A stretch of DNA of 64,000 bases from a virus. Below are positions 31,896-38,685 of this stretch, piece after piece (the stretch's first letter is position 1; every line of letters starts with the position of its first letter). The stretch is from IMG/VR virus record IMGVR_UViG_3300049218_000083, positions 1 through 64,000 of that record. One strand, written 5' to 3'. The position numbers and the translations under genes were made by a program. The notes beneath the pieces are model-generated. The model saw only the letters and a list, made by a program, of their open reading frames with translations, was not told the DNA's origin and ran no database searches.

Positions 31896-32039
31896 TTAAG
31901 TTCTCGTAATGTTCAGTATTCGTCTTGCGTAGCCATACAGTGAATAGATAGTCTTTCGTTTGCAGTGTGGGCACGCAATGGCTACATTACGGAAACTTAA
32001 TGTGAGACGATGCAGTTCGTGGCCTGTGCCAGCACTCAT
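31896..32039 (-). CDS. Possible 47-aa zinc-binding ORF
   Basis: Reads MSAGTGHELHRLTLSF, then IACPHCKRKTIYSLYG. In another frame, the sequence 31772-31895 could continue it (RELNVCRGTPARV). It looks like a frameshifted small gene of the CPHC...VC type. Weak; no clear ribosome site. Confidence 0.3.
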   Translation of the reverse strand: MSAGTGHELHRLTLSFRNVAIACPHCKRKTIYSLYGYARRILNITRT

Positions 32040-32287
32040 ATGGATGAGTCAAATGTGCAAGCATTACGATACGTCTTTCGGCACTCAATCAGGTCGGGTA
32101 CAATGATCGTGTAGGATACGTTAAATTCTTTCTTCTCTGAAACGATAACTAGTACTCTATTATTCTCGAAAATACGATCGGTAGCGTACGGTAGCGTACT
32201 AACGCACGATCTAAATCCCGGTAGAATGTAATCGTGAAGTAAAGAGGTTTCTAACGGTTTCTACATTAACTTTCAAGGAGACATTAT
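32040..32287. promoter_or_regulatory. Divergent intergenic region
   Basis: No gene seen. On the plus strand CGATAACTAGTACTC (32137-32151) is followed after 39 nt by TAGCGT, an imperfect version of the 38-nt promoter arrangement, and later by CGGTAGAATG as another -10 candidate. The perfect 10-bp tandem GGTAGCGTAC occurs twice (32180-32199). An AAGGAG site precedes the plus-strand gene at 32288. Confidence 0.5.
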
Positions 32288-32629
32288 ATGAGCAGCAAAA
32301 AGCGTACATCTCATCGGACCATGGTCCGGAACATCTCGGTGACGAAGGTCACTGGTGCAACGGATGGTGGGAAGATCGTTGGGCGGCAGGCGTCCGGCAG
32401 TCGGTATCCGCGTTTCACGCCATTCGTGCAGGGACTCGACGATCTCAACTACCAGATCGGTGTTGGGTTCAAGGAGTCGGCGAAAGAAGGTCTCAAAGTG
32501 CTGACTGGCACGATGCGCACTTTCAAGGGCAGGTACAAGGATGCCAAGTCCATCGCTCGGGCCATGACCAACGTGGCACGCCAGGTCAATAAGGGTGTCA
32601 GTGGCGAATCGGCGAAAGTAGCAAGCTGA
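32288..32629 (+). CDS. Basic hypothetical protein, 113 aa
   Basis: First gene of the plus-strand block, after TTCAAGGAGACATTAT. Strongly basic start (SSKKRTSHRTMVRNI), then helical segments, Lys/Arg-rich and Gly-containing. Possibly nucleic-acid binding. Not recognised. Confidence 0.6.
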   Translation: MSSKKRTSHRTMVRNISVTKVTGATDGGKIVGRQASGSRYPRFTPFVQGLDDLNYQIGVGFKESAKEGLKVLTGTMRTFKGRYKDAKSIARAMTNVARQVNKGVSGESAKVAS

Positions 32630-32654
32630 CGAAGGTCAAACCCTGGGCCCACAT

Positions 32655-32685
32655 GAGGAGTGGTTGCTCATAACAACCACTCCTC
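32655..32685 (+). terminator. 12-bp hairpin between plus-strand genes
   Basis: GAGGAGTGGTTG, 7-nt loop, CAACCACTCCTC: a perfect 12-bp stem. No U-run follows, and the next gene ribosome site AAGGAGG starts 9 nt later, so it may be an RNA processing or stability element or an attenuator rather than a full terminator. Confidence 0.5.
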
Positions 32686-32707
32686 TACAACAATAAGGAG
32701 GCTGAAT

Positions 32708-32971
32708 GTGCCATTCTATCCTGATCCAGTTATGATCCCGATGACTCCACGGTGTGCTATTACGATTGCGAGATCGATCGAACGTAACACACCATTCTTT
32801 GATGATCCACGTGACCACGAGGATTATCTCCATGGGCTGGATCATGCGCTTGAGTGTCTTGAGCATATGACCAAGTTGCTGAAGTACATCCGAAGCAGCT
32901 TGCCATCTGTCGAGCCGAAACTCAAGGTGATGATCACTCGTCAATTACTGAAAGGATGTGACCTAGAATGA
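32708..32971 (+). CDS. Hypothetical protein, 87 aa, GTG start
   Basis: GTG at 32708 preceded by AAGGAGG at 6 nt. Mixed sequence with DDPRDHEDYLHGLDHALECLEHM. Not recognised. The longer GTG start at 32660 lies within the hairpin and is not chosen. Confidence 0.55.
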   Translation: MPFYPDPVMIPMTPRCAITIARSIERNTPFFDDPRDHEDYLHGLDHALECLEHMTKLLKYIRSSLPSVEPKLKVMITRQLLKGCDLE

Positions 32972-33183
32972 ATCATGAAAACACCTATCGTGTAACCATC
33001 AATCTCATTGGCACCAAGCATATCAAAACCATGGTTGGCAAAAGCCTGGTTGACATTACATCTGAAATCATGCGTGAGTCTGAGGATGCATTCTATGCAG
33101 TGACCATTGAAAAACTCGTCGAAACGCAAACACTCTTTGATGTCACTGGCACGTTTCGCACCAGAGCACTGAAGGGGGGGTGA
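32968..33183 (+). CDS. Hypothetical protein, 71 aa
   Basis: ATGA overlap with the preceding gene. Beta/alpha mixed sequence, MNHENTYRVTINLIGTKHIK. Not recognised. Confidence 0.55.
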   Translation: MNHENTYRVTINLIGTKHIKTMVGKSLVDITSEIMRESEDAFYAVTIEKLVETQTLFDVTGTFRTRALKGG

Positions 33184-33198
33184 GAAACCAAAGGAAGG

Positions 33199-33372
33199 AT
33201 GATGAAATGCATTATTCGTAACTGTACCAACGACCTGGCACCCAGAGCCAAGTCTAAGATGTGCAGCAACTGCCGCTCCAGCATTCATCGATGGGACAAA
33301 CGCAGACCCAGTGAACGGCTGGAGCGCATTCGTAATCTCAACCTTTACACTGCAAGAATGAAGGAGGTGTAG
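33199..33372 (+). CDS. Small zinc-finger protein, 57 aa
   Basis: Two adjacent ATGs after AAGGAAGG. Cys positions KCIIRNC and MCSNCRS give a CxxxxC/CxxC zinc site followed by a basic tail (WDKRRPSERLERIRN). Probably nucleic-acid binding. Confidence 0.6.
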   Translation: MMKCIIRNCTNDLAPRAKSKMCSNCRSSIHRWDKRRPSERLERIRNLNLYTARMKEV

Positions 33373-33373
33373 C

Positions 33374-33691
33374 ATGCGAAAGCACAAGGAAGAATACAAA
33401 CGCAGCATTGCCAAGCGTGTGAAGGCTGGTGAAGCAGTAGCTGCCATTGCCAAGTCAGACAAGCTTGCGAACTCTCTGATCTACAACTGGACCAAACGGT
33501 TCTCAGACCCCAGTCCAAAGGCTGTTAAGAAACGCAAGCATACTCCAATGCAGGAAGCAATCATCTATCTGCACCATGCTCGGACAGCCGCCGTGCTGTC
33601 AGTCACACAGGACCCAAGCAGGATGGATGACCCAGTGTATCTCTTTGCCATGATGGCGCTCAGAACACTTGAGGGTAAGCTGTTGGAGTAG
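33374..33691 (+). CDS. Transposase-type HTH protein
   Basis: 105 aa. KEEYKRSIAKRVKAGEAVAA then LANSLIYNWTKRF resembles the helix-turn-helix of IS3/IS-type transposase OrfA and related regulators. No catalytic domain, so probably a DNA-binding regulator of this plus-strand operon. Ribosome site GAAGGAGG. Confidence 0.55.
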   Translation: MRKHKEEYKRSIAKRVKAGEAVAAIAKSDKLANSLIYNWTKRFSDPSPKAVKKRKHTPMQEAIIYLHHARTAAVLSVTQDPSRMDDPVYLFAMMALRTLEGKLLE

Positions 33692-33700
33692 AGTGGGTGA

Positions 33701-33748
33701 GTTGGATGGCCATGGATGGCTGTCCAACACATTAAGAATCTTTAATGT
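33701..33748. terminator. Bidirectional terminator between convergent genes
   Basis: A 12-bp stem (GTTGGATGGCCA/TGGCTGTCCAAC, two GU pairs, loop TGGA) is followed by a second hairpin ACATTAA-N6-TTAATGT and a T-rich stretch. The second hairpin covers the stop of the minus-strand gene. Confidence 0.65.
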
Positions 33749-34295
33749 TCTTTGTACTATCTATTTTCAATTTGCCAAGCTTCCAATCCTTGAACTCTTC
33801 CTTCACTGGCACGTTGTCAATCACGACTATCATCTGCTGACGTTCACCATTGTTGAACCACTTCAGCTTGCCTCCAGGTGATTGTTGCAATTCTTGGAAC
33901 AATGGTCCTGCACTTCCAATGGCATGATCGTTCCCAAGATTCGCAGTGGCAATGGCTGCACGTGCTGCTGCAGTATGCGTGCCACCCTCTGGGAATCCCT
34001 CTTTACTGTTGAGCACCAATGGGTTTTTGTAATCGAGCGTGCTGAGAATCGCTGTAAGTTTGGCAGCACACTGTTCCTCGGTTCCAACTAGCAGCGTGGA
34101 TACACGAAACAGCCTTCTGTTATTGCCATTTGCCTTGGTTATAGCGATCAGCTTTTTACCATTGCCAATGTATGCATCGCTGGACTGATCCGTCCCAAAC
34201 GATAAGTCGGTTGAGCGATGCAGTCCATAGAAGTACGCACCCGTTGGAATGAACACAGTACGAAATACGAAATTCAAGCGAGGTAGATTATTCAT
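33732..34295 (-). CDS. Putative GIY-YIG-related homing endonuclease
   Basis: 187 aa. N-terminal TGAYFYGLHRSTD and DAYIGNGKKL resemble the GIY...YIG strand pair in the phage group where GIY is altered; the C-terminal third has the NUMOD3-like HTAAARAAI and DHAIGSAGPLF. It stands alone with its own terminator. Assignment is by pattern and is not certain. Confidence 0.5.
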   Translation of the reverse strand: MNNLPRLNFVFRTVFIPTGAYFYGLHRSTDLSFGTDQSSDAYIGNGKKLIAITKANGNNRRLFRVSTLLVGTEEQCAAKLTAILSTLDYKNPLVLNSKEGFPEGGTHTAAARAAIATANLGNDHAIGSAGPLFQELQQSPGGKLKWFNNGERQQMIVVIDNVPVKEEFKDWKLGKLKIDSTKNIKDS

Positions 34296-34328
34296 GATTG
34301 TAGTTACGAGTTGTCCGATTTTTGTTGG

Positions 34329-34415
34329 TCACGCTCTATATAGTCTGTGATCTCTCTCTATCAGCATCACGTACAGTCCAGGCACTCTGTCTAGTTGATT
34401 CAGATACTTGCACAT
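34329..34415 (-). CDS. Hypothetical 28-aa ORF
   Basis: MCKYLNQLDRVPGLYVMLIE and a basic tail. ATG overlaps the stop of the upstream ORF (TGATG). Supported only by this coupling. Confidence 0.35.
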   Translation of the reverse strand: MCKYLNQLDRVPGLYVMLIERDHRLYRA

Positions 34416-34534
34416 CAAAACGTCTTATCAATGCATAGATCATACATAACCTTCACAATGATAGGTCTGAGTAGAGCAATCATTTCATTGATTGTTAGCT
34501 TACCTTTATTCTCATTATAGATTTTTCTTGGCAT
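34415..34534 (-). CDS. Hypothetical 39-aa ORF
   Basis: Basic start MPRKIYNENKGKLTINEM, then hydrophobic LLRPIIVKVMYDL. Overlaps the end of the broken gene upstream and the next start. Weak evidence but coupled. Confidence 0.4.
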   Translation of the reverse strand: MPRKIYNENKGKLTINEMIALLRPIIVKVMYDLCIDKTF

Positions 34535-34896
34535 GGTCTAGTAATGCAAGTGGTGTTTCTGACCCATTTGGTAGTCTCTTGTGTCGGCCAAGGAATTCAT
34601 CGATGAATGTAATTACATGGCGTCCGGAGATGTTTGGGTACGTGTTGCGATCAGATTCTGTTGGATCTCAGCATCTCGAAAGGTTTCTGACTTCTCTGTA
34701 TTCTCTCCTGTCAGGCTTACGAATTCATCCAGTCCATCCCTCAGGATTGGAATGTATGGCACATAGAACATATGCCAACAGATCGATCAGGTTCAGCGCG
34801 CCCATTGGTTCTTTTGATGTATTCTTCATCCGTGCCAACCAGGTCTTCAGACTCTGGTTCAGGTTCAACAACTGTTACGATTACATTATTCGCCAT
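34515..34896 (-). pseudogene. Broken gene spread over three frames
   Basis: Reading minus, MANNVIVTVVEPEPESEDLVG continues to about RAEPDRSVG, then coding-like sequence shifts frame (FYVPYIPILRDGLDEFVSL to ATRT) and again (NTYPNISGRHVITFIDEF to DHAKKNL). Each piece ends by an early stop in its frame. The simplest reading is one gene of about 125-145 aa with two frameshifts, either decayed or due to sequence errors. A chain of two overlapping small genes is an alternative. It shares the LDEF motif with the next genes. Confidence 0.45.
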
Positions 34897-35095
34897 CGAC
34901 ATAATACACCATGCCATTGTTCAATGCGCTTGCTTCATCTGGTTCGAGAGGATAGGTTTCGTTGTAGACATATCGATCCATGAATGGTTTGCCATCGATA
35001 TATCGAACACGCTCCAGATAGCTTGGTCTGTATATTGTAGTCGTAATTGCTACGAACTCATCCAAATCATCATGGGATGGTACTTGGTCCGTCAT
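34886..35095 (-). CDS. Small acidic protein with LDEF motif
   Basis: 69 aa from the ATG at 35095 (MTDQVPSHDDLDEFVAI). Acidic, Tyr-rich. Its stop overlaps the next start. One of a series of adjacent small acidic proteins with a D-x-L-D-E-F-like motif. Confidence 0.55.
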   Translation of the reverse strand: MTDQVPSHDDLDEFVAITTTIYRPSYLERVRYIDGKPFMDRYVYNETYPLEPDEASALNNGMVYYVDGE

Positions 35096-35432
35096 CATCT
35101 TCATCCTCAGTCCATTGTGTGATTCTGTCCTGTAACAGAATCGCATTCGGACTCAATTCTAAATGGCTCTTGCGAACACCTGGAGACTGGAAAACCTTTT
35201 GGCCCCTTGGCTCATCACCATTAAGACCAGATCGTGTTCGTAGCCAAACAGCAGATGCTGGAACATCACGTTCTCGAATTATTACATCATTGATTGCGCT
35301 AATCAGATCAAATTCCACACCATTGCGTTCATTGGCTGTGTGAATGTCTGGATACTCACGCTGGTAGTAGATCAGAGTGACCATGTCATCCAGTTCACCA
35401 AAGAAATCATCATCGTCTTCAGTCATCGTCAT
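35070..35432 (-). CDS. Acidic hypothetical protein
   Basis: 120 aa from the ATG at 35432. Starts MTMTEDDDDFFGELDDMVTL, then a beta-rich, mixed domain with RERDVPASAVWLRTRSG and an acidic C-terminus. Overlaps the upstream and downstream genes. Not recognised. Confidence 0.55.
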   Translation of the reverse strand: MTMTEDDDDFFGELDDMVTLIYYQREYPDIHTANERNGVEFDLISAINDVIIRERDVPASAVWLRTRSGLNGDEPRGQKVFQSPGVRKSHLELSPNAILLQDRITQWTEDEDDDGPSTIP

Positions 35433-35652
35433 CACCAAACAGTGCGTCGCGCTCATCATCCGTGAGAGTTTCGCGAGCGGCTCTTTCTTCATCCATTCGC
35501 ATTCGTTTCATCAGTTCATCGATTGACATGAACTCCCAATCACCTTTCAGTTTGCGGTTTTGAGCAGTGACTGTAACCTTCTCGATGGTGATCCTGAGTC
35601 TGTTTGGTGTGGGTGCATCCGTACCAACGATATCATCAAATTCATCACTCAT
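35419..35652 (-). CDS. Acidic hypothetical protein, 77 aa
   Basis: ATG at 35652 after AAGGAATCCGAG. MSDEFDDIVGTDAPTPN start, beta strand RITIEKVTV, then a helix (SIDELMKRMRMDEERA) and the tail FGDDDD. Not recognised. Confidence 0.55.
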   Translation of the reverse strand: MSDEFDDIVGTDAPTPNRLRITIEKVTVTAQNRKLKGDWEFMSIDELMKRMRMDEERAARETLTDDERDALFGDDDD

Positions 35653-36052
35653 CTCGGATTCCTTGTTGGATTGCAATGCCACGAGCGTCATCGTTGTCGA
35701 TTTTCGTAATCTTGGCATGCTTCATTGCTTCGATCATGTCAATGCCATGGACACGATTCATGTAATCAATCTGTTCCTGCGATATGGTTGCCCAACGTCC
35801 ATCTGGCAGCTTGACTTGCTGCGCCTTTGGTTTTGGTGTGGCTATGCCAGCGCGAAGATTGAACTCATCATCTTCATCTATTTCTGGATCTTCTTCGATG
35901 ATCTTTTCAACCACGGTTTTCGTAATCTCAGCAATCACCTTTTTGTCAATCTCATCACGAATGCTCTTGGCAGCGGCTCGCGCTGCTTCATCATCTGCAT
36001 ACTCCATGTCATACAGATTCTGTTGCATTTCTACTGTGTACTTGGCGTCCAT
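35645..36052 (-). CDS. Acidic helical protein, 135 aa
   Basis: Starts MDAKYTVEMQQNLYDMEYAD; Glu/Asp-rich with central DPEIDEDDEFNLRAGI and a C-terminal DGRWATISQEQIDYMN. TAATG overlap with the upstream gene. Not recognised. Confidence 0.55.
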   Translation of the reverse strand: MDAKYTVEMQQNLYDMEYADDEAARAAAKSIRDEIDKKVIAEITKTVVEKIIEEDPEIDEDDEFNLRAGIATPKPKAQQVKLPDGRWATISQEQIDYMNRVHGIDMIEAMKHAKITKIDNDDARGIAIQQGIRDE

Positions 36053-36336
36053 TAGAATTCATCATCCTGTAATCCGATCTTGTGTTTAGATATGTATTCG
36101 ACTGCTGCTGGTGATTGGTAAACGTCCACATGCCTGCCGCGATACATTTCACGAACGTGTTTGGTCTTTCGTATCCATTTGGATCCAGGTGGCAAATCAG
36201 ACTCCAACACCATCTTGACCACGAAACCAAATCCAATGCCAAACTCACGCAGATCCTCGCAGTCGTCTTTTGGTGGATCAACCAGCATGACCCAGATTTC
36301 CATACCAAATACATCAATGTCGTCATCTTCATTCAT
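36052..36336 (-). CDS. Hypothetical protein, 94 aa
   Basis: Begins MNEDDDIDVFGMEIWVMLVD; acidic beta start, then a basic region (KWIRKTKHVREMYRGRH). Overlaps neighbours. Not recognised. Confidence 0.55.
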   Translation of the reverse strand: MNEDDDIDVFGMEIWVMLVDPPKDDCEDLREFGIGFGFVVKMVLESDLPPGSKWIRKTKHVREMYRGRHVDVYQSPAAVEYISKHKIGLQDDEF

Positions 36337-36568
36337 ACGCTTCTATCTCTGTCTGGCTGAGCCATCGATCAACTTCCGGCTCGAAGTTACCATCAATCGT
36401 TTGGACATAGTATAGAATGATTGGTTCTTTCCAAGCCAGAAAACCAACCACCTCGCAATGAACACCAGTGGCTATGTGTCTGACTTTCTGACCCAGCTGA
36501 AACCTTGGAGTTTCGTAACGACCAAAGCAATCAACATGCATCCAGTGATTACAGTCCAGGCTTTCCAT
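36329..36568 (-). CDS. Hypothetical protein, 79 aa
   Basis: ATG at 36568 (MESLDCNHWMHVDCFGRYE). Two Cys and three His near the start; SH3-like QKVRHIATGVHCEVVGF. Overlaps both neighbours. Not recognised. Confidence 0.5.
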   Translation of the reverse strand: MESLDCNHWMHVDCFGRYETPRFQLGQKVRHIATGVHCEVVGFLAWKEPIILYYVQTIDGNFEPEVDRWLSQTEIEAYE

Positions 36569-36743
36569 AGATCTTTTCGTACATCTCTGCACGCCCATCC
36601 TTGCCTGGATTCTGTTTGCGGTATTCAGCAACAGCGTCTAGCCATTGCTCGAACTTGCTGATCTCTTGCTTGTCATTGGGTGACAGCTTGCGCTTCTTGT
36701 TCCAGAAACGAACCTTATGAACGAGGTGGGAGATAATAGTCAT
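36549..36743 (-). CDS. Basic helical protein, 64 aa
   Basis: From the ATG at 36743: MTIISHLVHKVRFWNKKRKL then EISKFEQWLDAVAEYRK and EMYEKIYGKPGL. An in-frame ATG at 36767 is possible. Not recognised. Confidence 0.5.
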   Translation of the reverse strand: MTIISHLVHKVRFWNKKRKLSPNDKQEISKFEQWLDAVAEYRKQNPGKDGRAEMYEKIYGKPGL

Positions 36744-36990
36744 GGTTGGTCCAGGATGAATAGCCATTCTTGTCTTCGTATTCTAACGACAGATGAACAA
36801 TGGACAGGTGTGGGTTGTCCATTACCTTCTTCAGCTGTTCGATCACGTCTGCAATCACTTCTGAGCGCGGTATGATATGGTCAATCTCTTGATCCTCATC
36901 CGGAACAGCATACGAACCAACATCGTGGGAGAAGAACTCATCGCTTTCGTCGAGTTGCTCTTCATCGTCAAATGGATTGTTTTCGCTCAT
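36715..36990 (-). CDS. Acidic hypothetical protein, 91 aa
   Basis: MSENNPFDDEEQLDESDEFF start followed by an IIPRSEVIADVIEQL helix. Overlaps both neighbours; same LDE..EF theme as the adjacent genes. Confidence 0.55.
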   Translation of the reverse strand: MSENNPFDDEEQLDESDEFFSHDVGSYAVPDEDQEIDHIIPRSEVIADVIEQLKKVMDNPHLSIVHLSLEYEDKNGYSSWTNHDYYLPPRS

Positions 36991-37289
36991 GGTTTCGCCC
37001 CGATCAGTTGTATTGCTTCTCGCATGCTTGGTGTGTCTACTGGTGTGCCTTCAATGATAGCTGTTAATGCGCTGCGCACTTCGCTAATGTATTGATCTCT
37101 GGTCATGCCCCATGGTATGGTAAAATAGATCAGCAGGTTGCTATCTATTACACCAAAGAACTCGTCGAAGTCAGGATCACCAGTTGCCATGTCATTGGCA
37201 GGAGCGAAAAGGTTTCGCTCAGCCATAGCATCTTGAACATCCTTTAGGAACATCGATGTAATGATTTGTTGACGTAGAGTTGCGCTCAT
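36987..37289 (-). CDS. Hypothetical protein, 100 aa
   Basis: Helical start (SATLRQQIITSMFLKDVQDA), then DPDFDEFFGVIDSNLLIYF and an Ile-rich C-terminus. Coupled by ATGA to both neighbours. Not recognised. Confidence 0.55.
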   Translation of the reverse strand: MSATLRQQIITSMFLKDVQDAMAERNLFAPANDMATGDPDFDEFFGVIDSNLLIYFTIPWGMTRDQYISEVRSALTAIIEGTPVDTPSMREAIQLIGAKP

Positions 37290-37582
37290 TTCTTTTGACC
37301 TTCTATGTGCATTCTAGCCATGTACTCTGGTGACCAGTATTCTTTCATGTCTTTACAGTTTTTGGCATATCCCATGTAGATAGCAGACATTGGAATGTCT
37401 GGCTCATAGCAGAACGTTACATCGATCATGTTATCCACCACGCGCCTGTATAGACACAATGGTTTCTTCTTGGGTGGTTCGTATGGTTGCTCTGTGGCTT
37501 CTACAAACTCACTCAATTCATCAAGTTCAGTCTGGTCTTTCTGCTGAGACAATGGATATGCCGCCTGTATTTTCGCTGTCAT
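37286..37582 (-). CDS. Hypothetical protein, 98 aa
   Basis: Contains ELDELSEFVEATE near residue 20, then a basic Pro-rich stretch (PPKKKP) and four Cys in the second half. Overlaps neighbours. Not recognised. Confidence 0.55.
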   Translation of the reverse strand: MTAKIQAAYPLSQQKDQTELDELSEFVEATEQPYEPPKKKPLCLYRRVVDNMIDVTFCYEPDIPMSAIYMGYAKNCKDMKEYWSPEYMARMHIEGQKK

Positions 37583-37877
37583 CAGGTGATATGTAGGGAG
37601 ACTGCCTGTTCAACTCACCCCATGACGAACCGATACCATCAGAAACATTGAAACCACTGTCACGCAATGCTTTTCGCACCCAATCAGCAATCTGATCTGG
37701 CTCGACATCCGGATTGGTGTCAGCCCACCAGTAAGCCTTGATTGCTATCTCGAACATGAGATGAATCAGTTTCTGTTGGCGATCGTAGCTCATTTCATTT
37801 CCAGTACCAGTGCTCACACCAGTTGTTACCACAGTGAAGAACTCTTCCCAGTTGGAATACAGGACAGGTTCAGACAT
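37527..37877 (-). CDS. Hypothetical protein, 116 aa
   Basis: MSEPVLYSNWEEFFTVVTTG, then a central helix with AIKAYWWADTNPDVEPDQI. Overlaps the next gene by 56 nt and the upstream membrane gene by 8 nt. Not recognised. Confidence 0.55.
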   Translation of the reverse strand: MSEPVLYSNWEEFFTVVTTGVSTGTGNEMSYDRQQKLIHLMFEIAIKAYWWADTNPDVEPDQIADWVRKALRDSGFNVSDGIGSSWGELNRQSPYISPDDSENTGGISIVSAERPD

Positions 37878-38031
37878 TTTGTTGTTCCTTGACTGCTTTT
37901 CGAACCTCGATCACGAACATGACAATCAGCTTGATCAAGTTGATTACCCATGTGATTAGGTTCAAGAGTCCAGTTACGCTCAGCCAGCGTATCATGAACG
38001 ATGCATTCCACCACTCTTGAAACAGGCTCAT
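37870..38031 (-). CDS. Small membrane protein, 53 aa
   Basis: MSLFQEWWNASFMIRWLSVTG then a long hydrophobic helix (LLNLITWVINLIKLIVMFVI) and a basic tail. ATGA coupling on the upstream side. Probably inner membrane. Confidence 0.55.
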   Translation of the reverse strand: MSLFQEWWNASFMIRWLSVTGLLNLITWVINLIKLIVMFVIEVRKAVKEQQNV

Positions 38032-38447
38032 CGCTTCGGCACCAGCGGTATGTCGAAGAAGTTCCAGATAGCATCAGCAATGCTGCCAATGAACTCGAAT
38101 ACGATATCCAGATTGCCAACCAGCATGATCACATTGAGTGTTGGTGTAACAACAGCAATCAGACGCCAGAAGATGTGGCCGAGCTTCAACGTTGGTGTGT
38201 ATACGTCTGCCGAAGCAATGTATCCACGACTGCCAAACTCATGGCTCTTTGCATTGTATTCAGCAACCTCACGCTCGTATCGCGCTCTGTCTTCGATACA
38301 ATGTGCGCGGCTCTTGATGTCATTGTAATATTCTGCGACAGTGCGCTTGCCGTAGATAACTGCCAAAGCACCACCTGGCAATGCATACGCATAAAGCGCC
38401 AGTGTCATTGTGTGTGCGTAGTAATAGCCAAGAATCCAATCAATCAT
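38028..38447 (-). CDS. Membrane protein, 139 aa
   Basis: N-terminal helix (ILGYYYAHTMTLALYAYAL) and two C-terminal ones (FWRLIAVVTPTLNVIMLV, IVFEFIGSIADAIWNFF) flank a charged helical region. May be a phage inner-membrane effector, but no function is visible. Coupled to both neighbours. Confidence 0.55.
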   Translation of the reverse strand: MIDWILGYYYAHTMTLALYAYALPGGALAVIYGKRTVAEYYNDIKSRAHCIEDRARYEREVAEYNAKSHEFGSRGYIASADVYTPTLKLGHIFWRLIAVVTPTLNVIMLVGNLDIVFEFIGSIADAIWNFFDIPLVPKR

Positions 38448-38685
38448 AAATTGCTCCCGTTATCGTACCGACAGCCTGTTCCCATGACAATGTCATCACC
38501 AACACCACTGCAAACAGCAAACCCAACGCCACCCACAGTGGAACGTACCAAATCAGCCGCCACAGAATCACATGTGGCATACGAATATTGCGGTATTGCC
38601 ACATCCACCAAAACTGTTGCCAGGCATTCATGCCGCTGTTGCTCAGGTAATCTTGTTCCTGAGCGTCAGGTCGAAAGAATATCAT
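38440..38685 (-). CDS. Membrane protein, 81 aa
   Basis: ATG at 38685 overlaps the upstream stop. Trp-rich amphipathic segment (NAWQQFWWMWQYRN) followed by two hydrophobic helices. Not recognised. Confidence 0.55.
   Translation of the reverse strand: MIFFRPDAQEQDYLSNSGMNAWQQFWWMWQYRNIRMPHVILWRLIWYVPLWVALGLLFAVVLVMTLSWEQAVGTITGAIYD

Noticed and set aside
31489-31974. 161-aa minus-strand frame overlapping the L7/L12-like gene
   Set aside because: Its second half is an Arg/His/Leu-rich shadow of the better gene, and its first part competes with a likelier small zinc-type frame.
36-33748. Integrase, attachment site or prophage-type control genes
   Set aside because: None were found; the tRNA gene is not flanked by a duplicated 3' end that I could see, so no att site is claimed.
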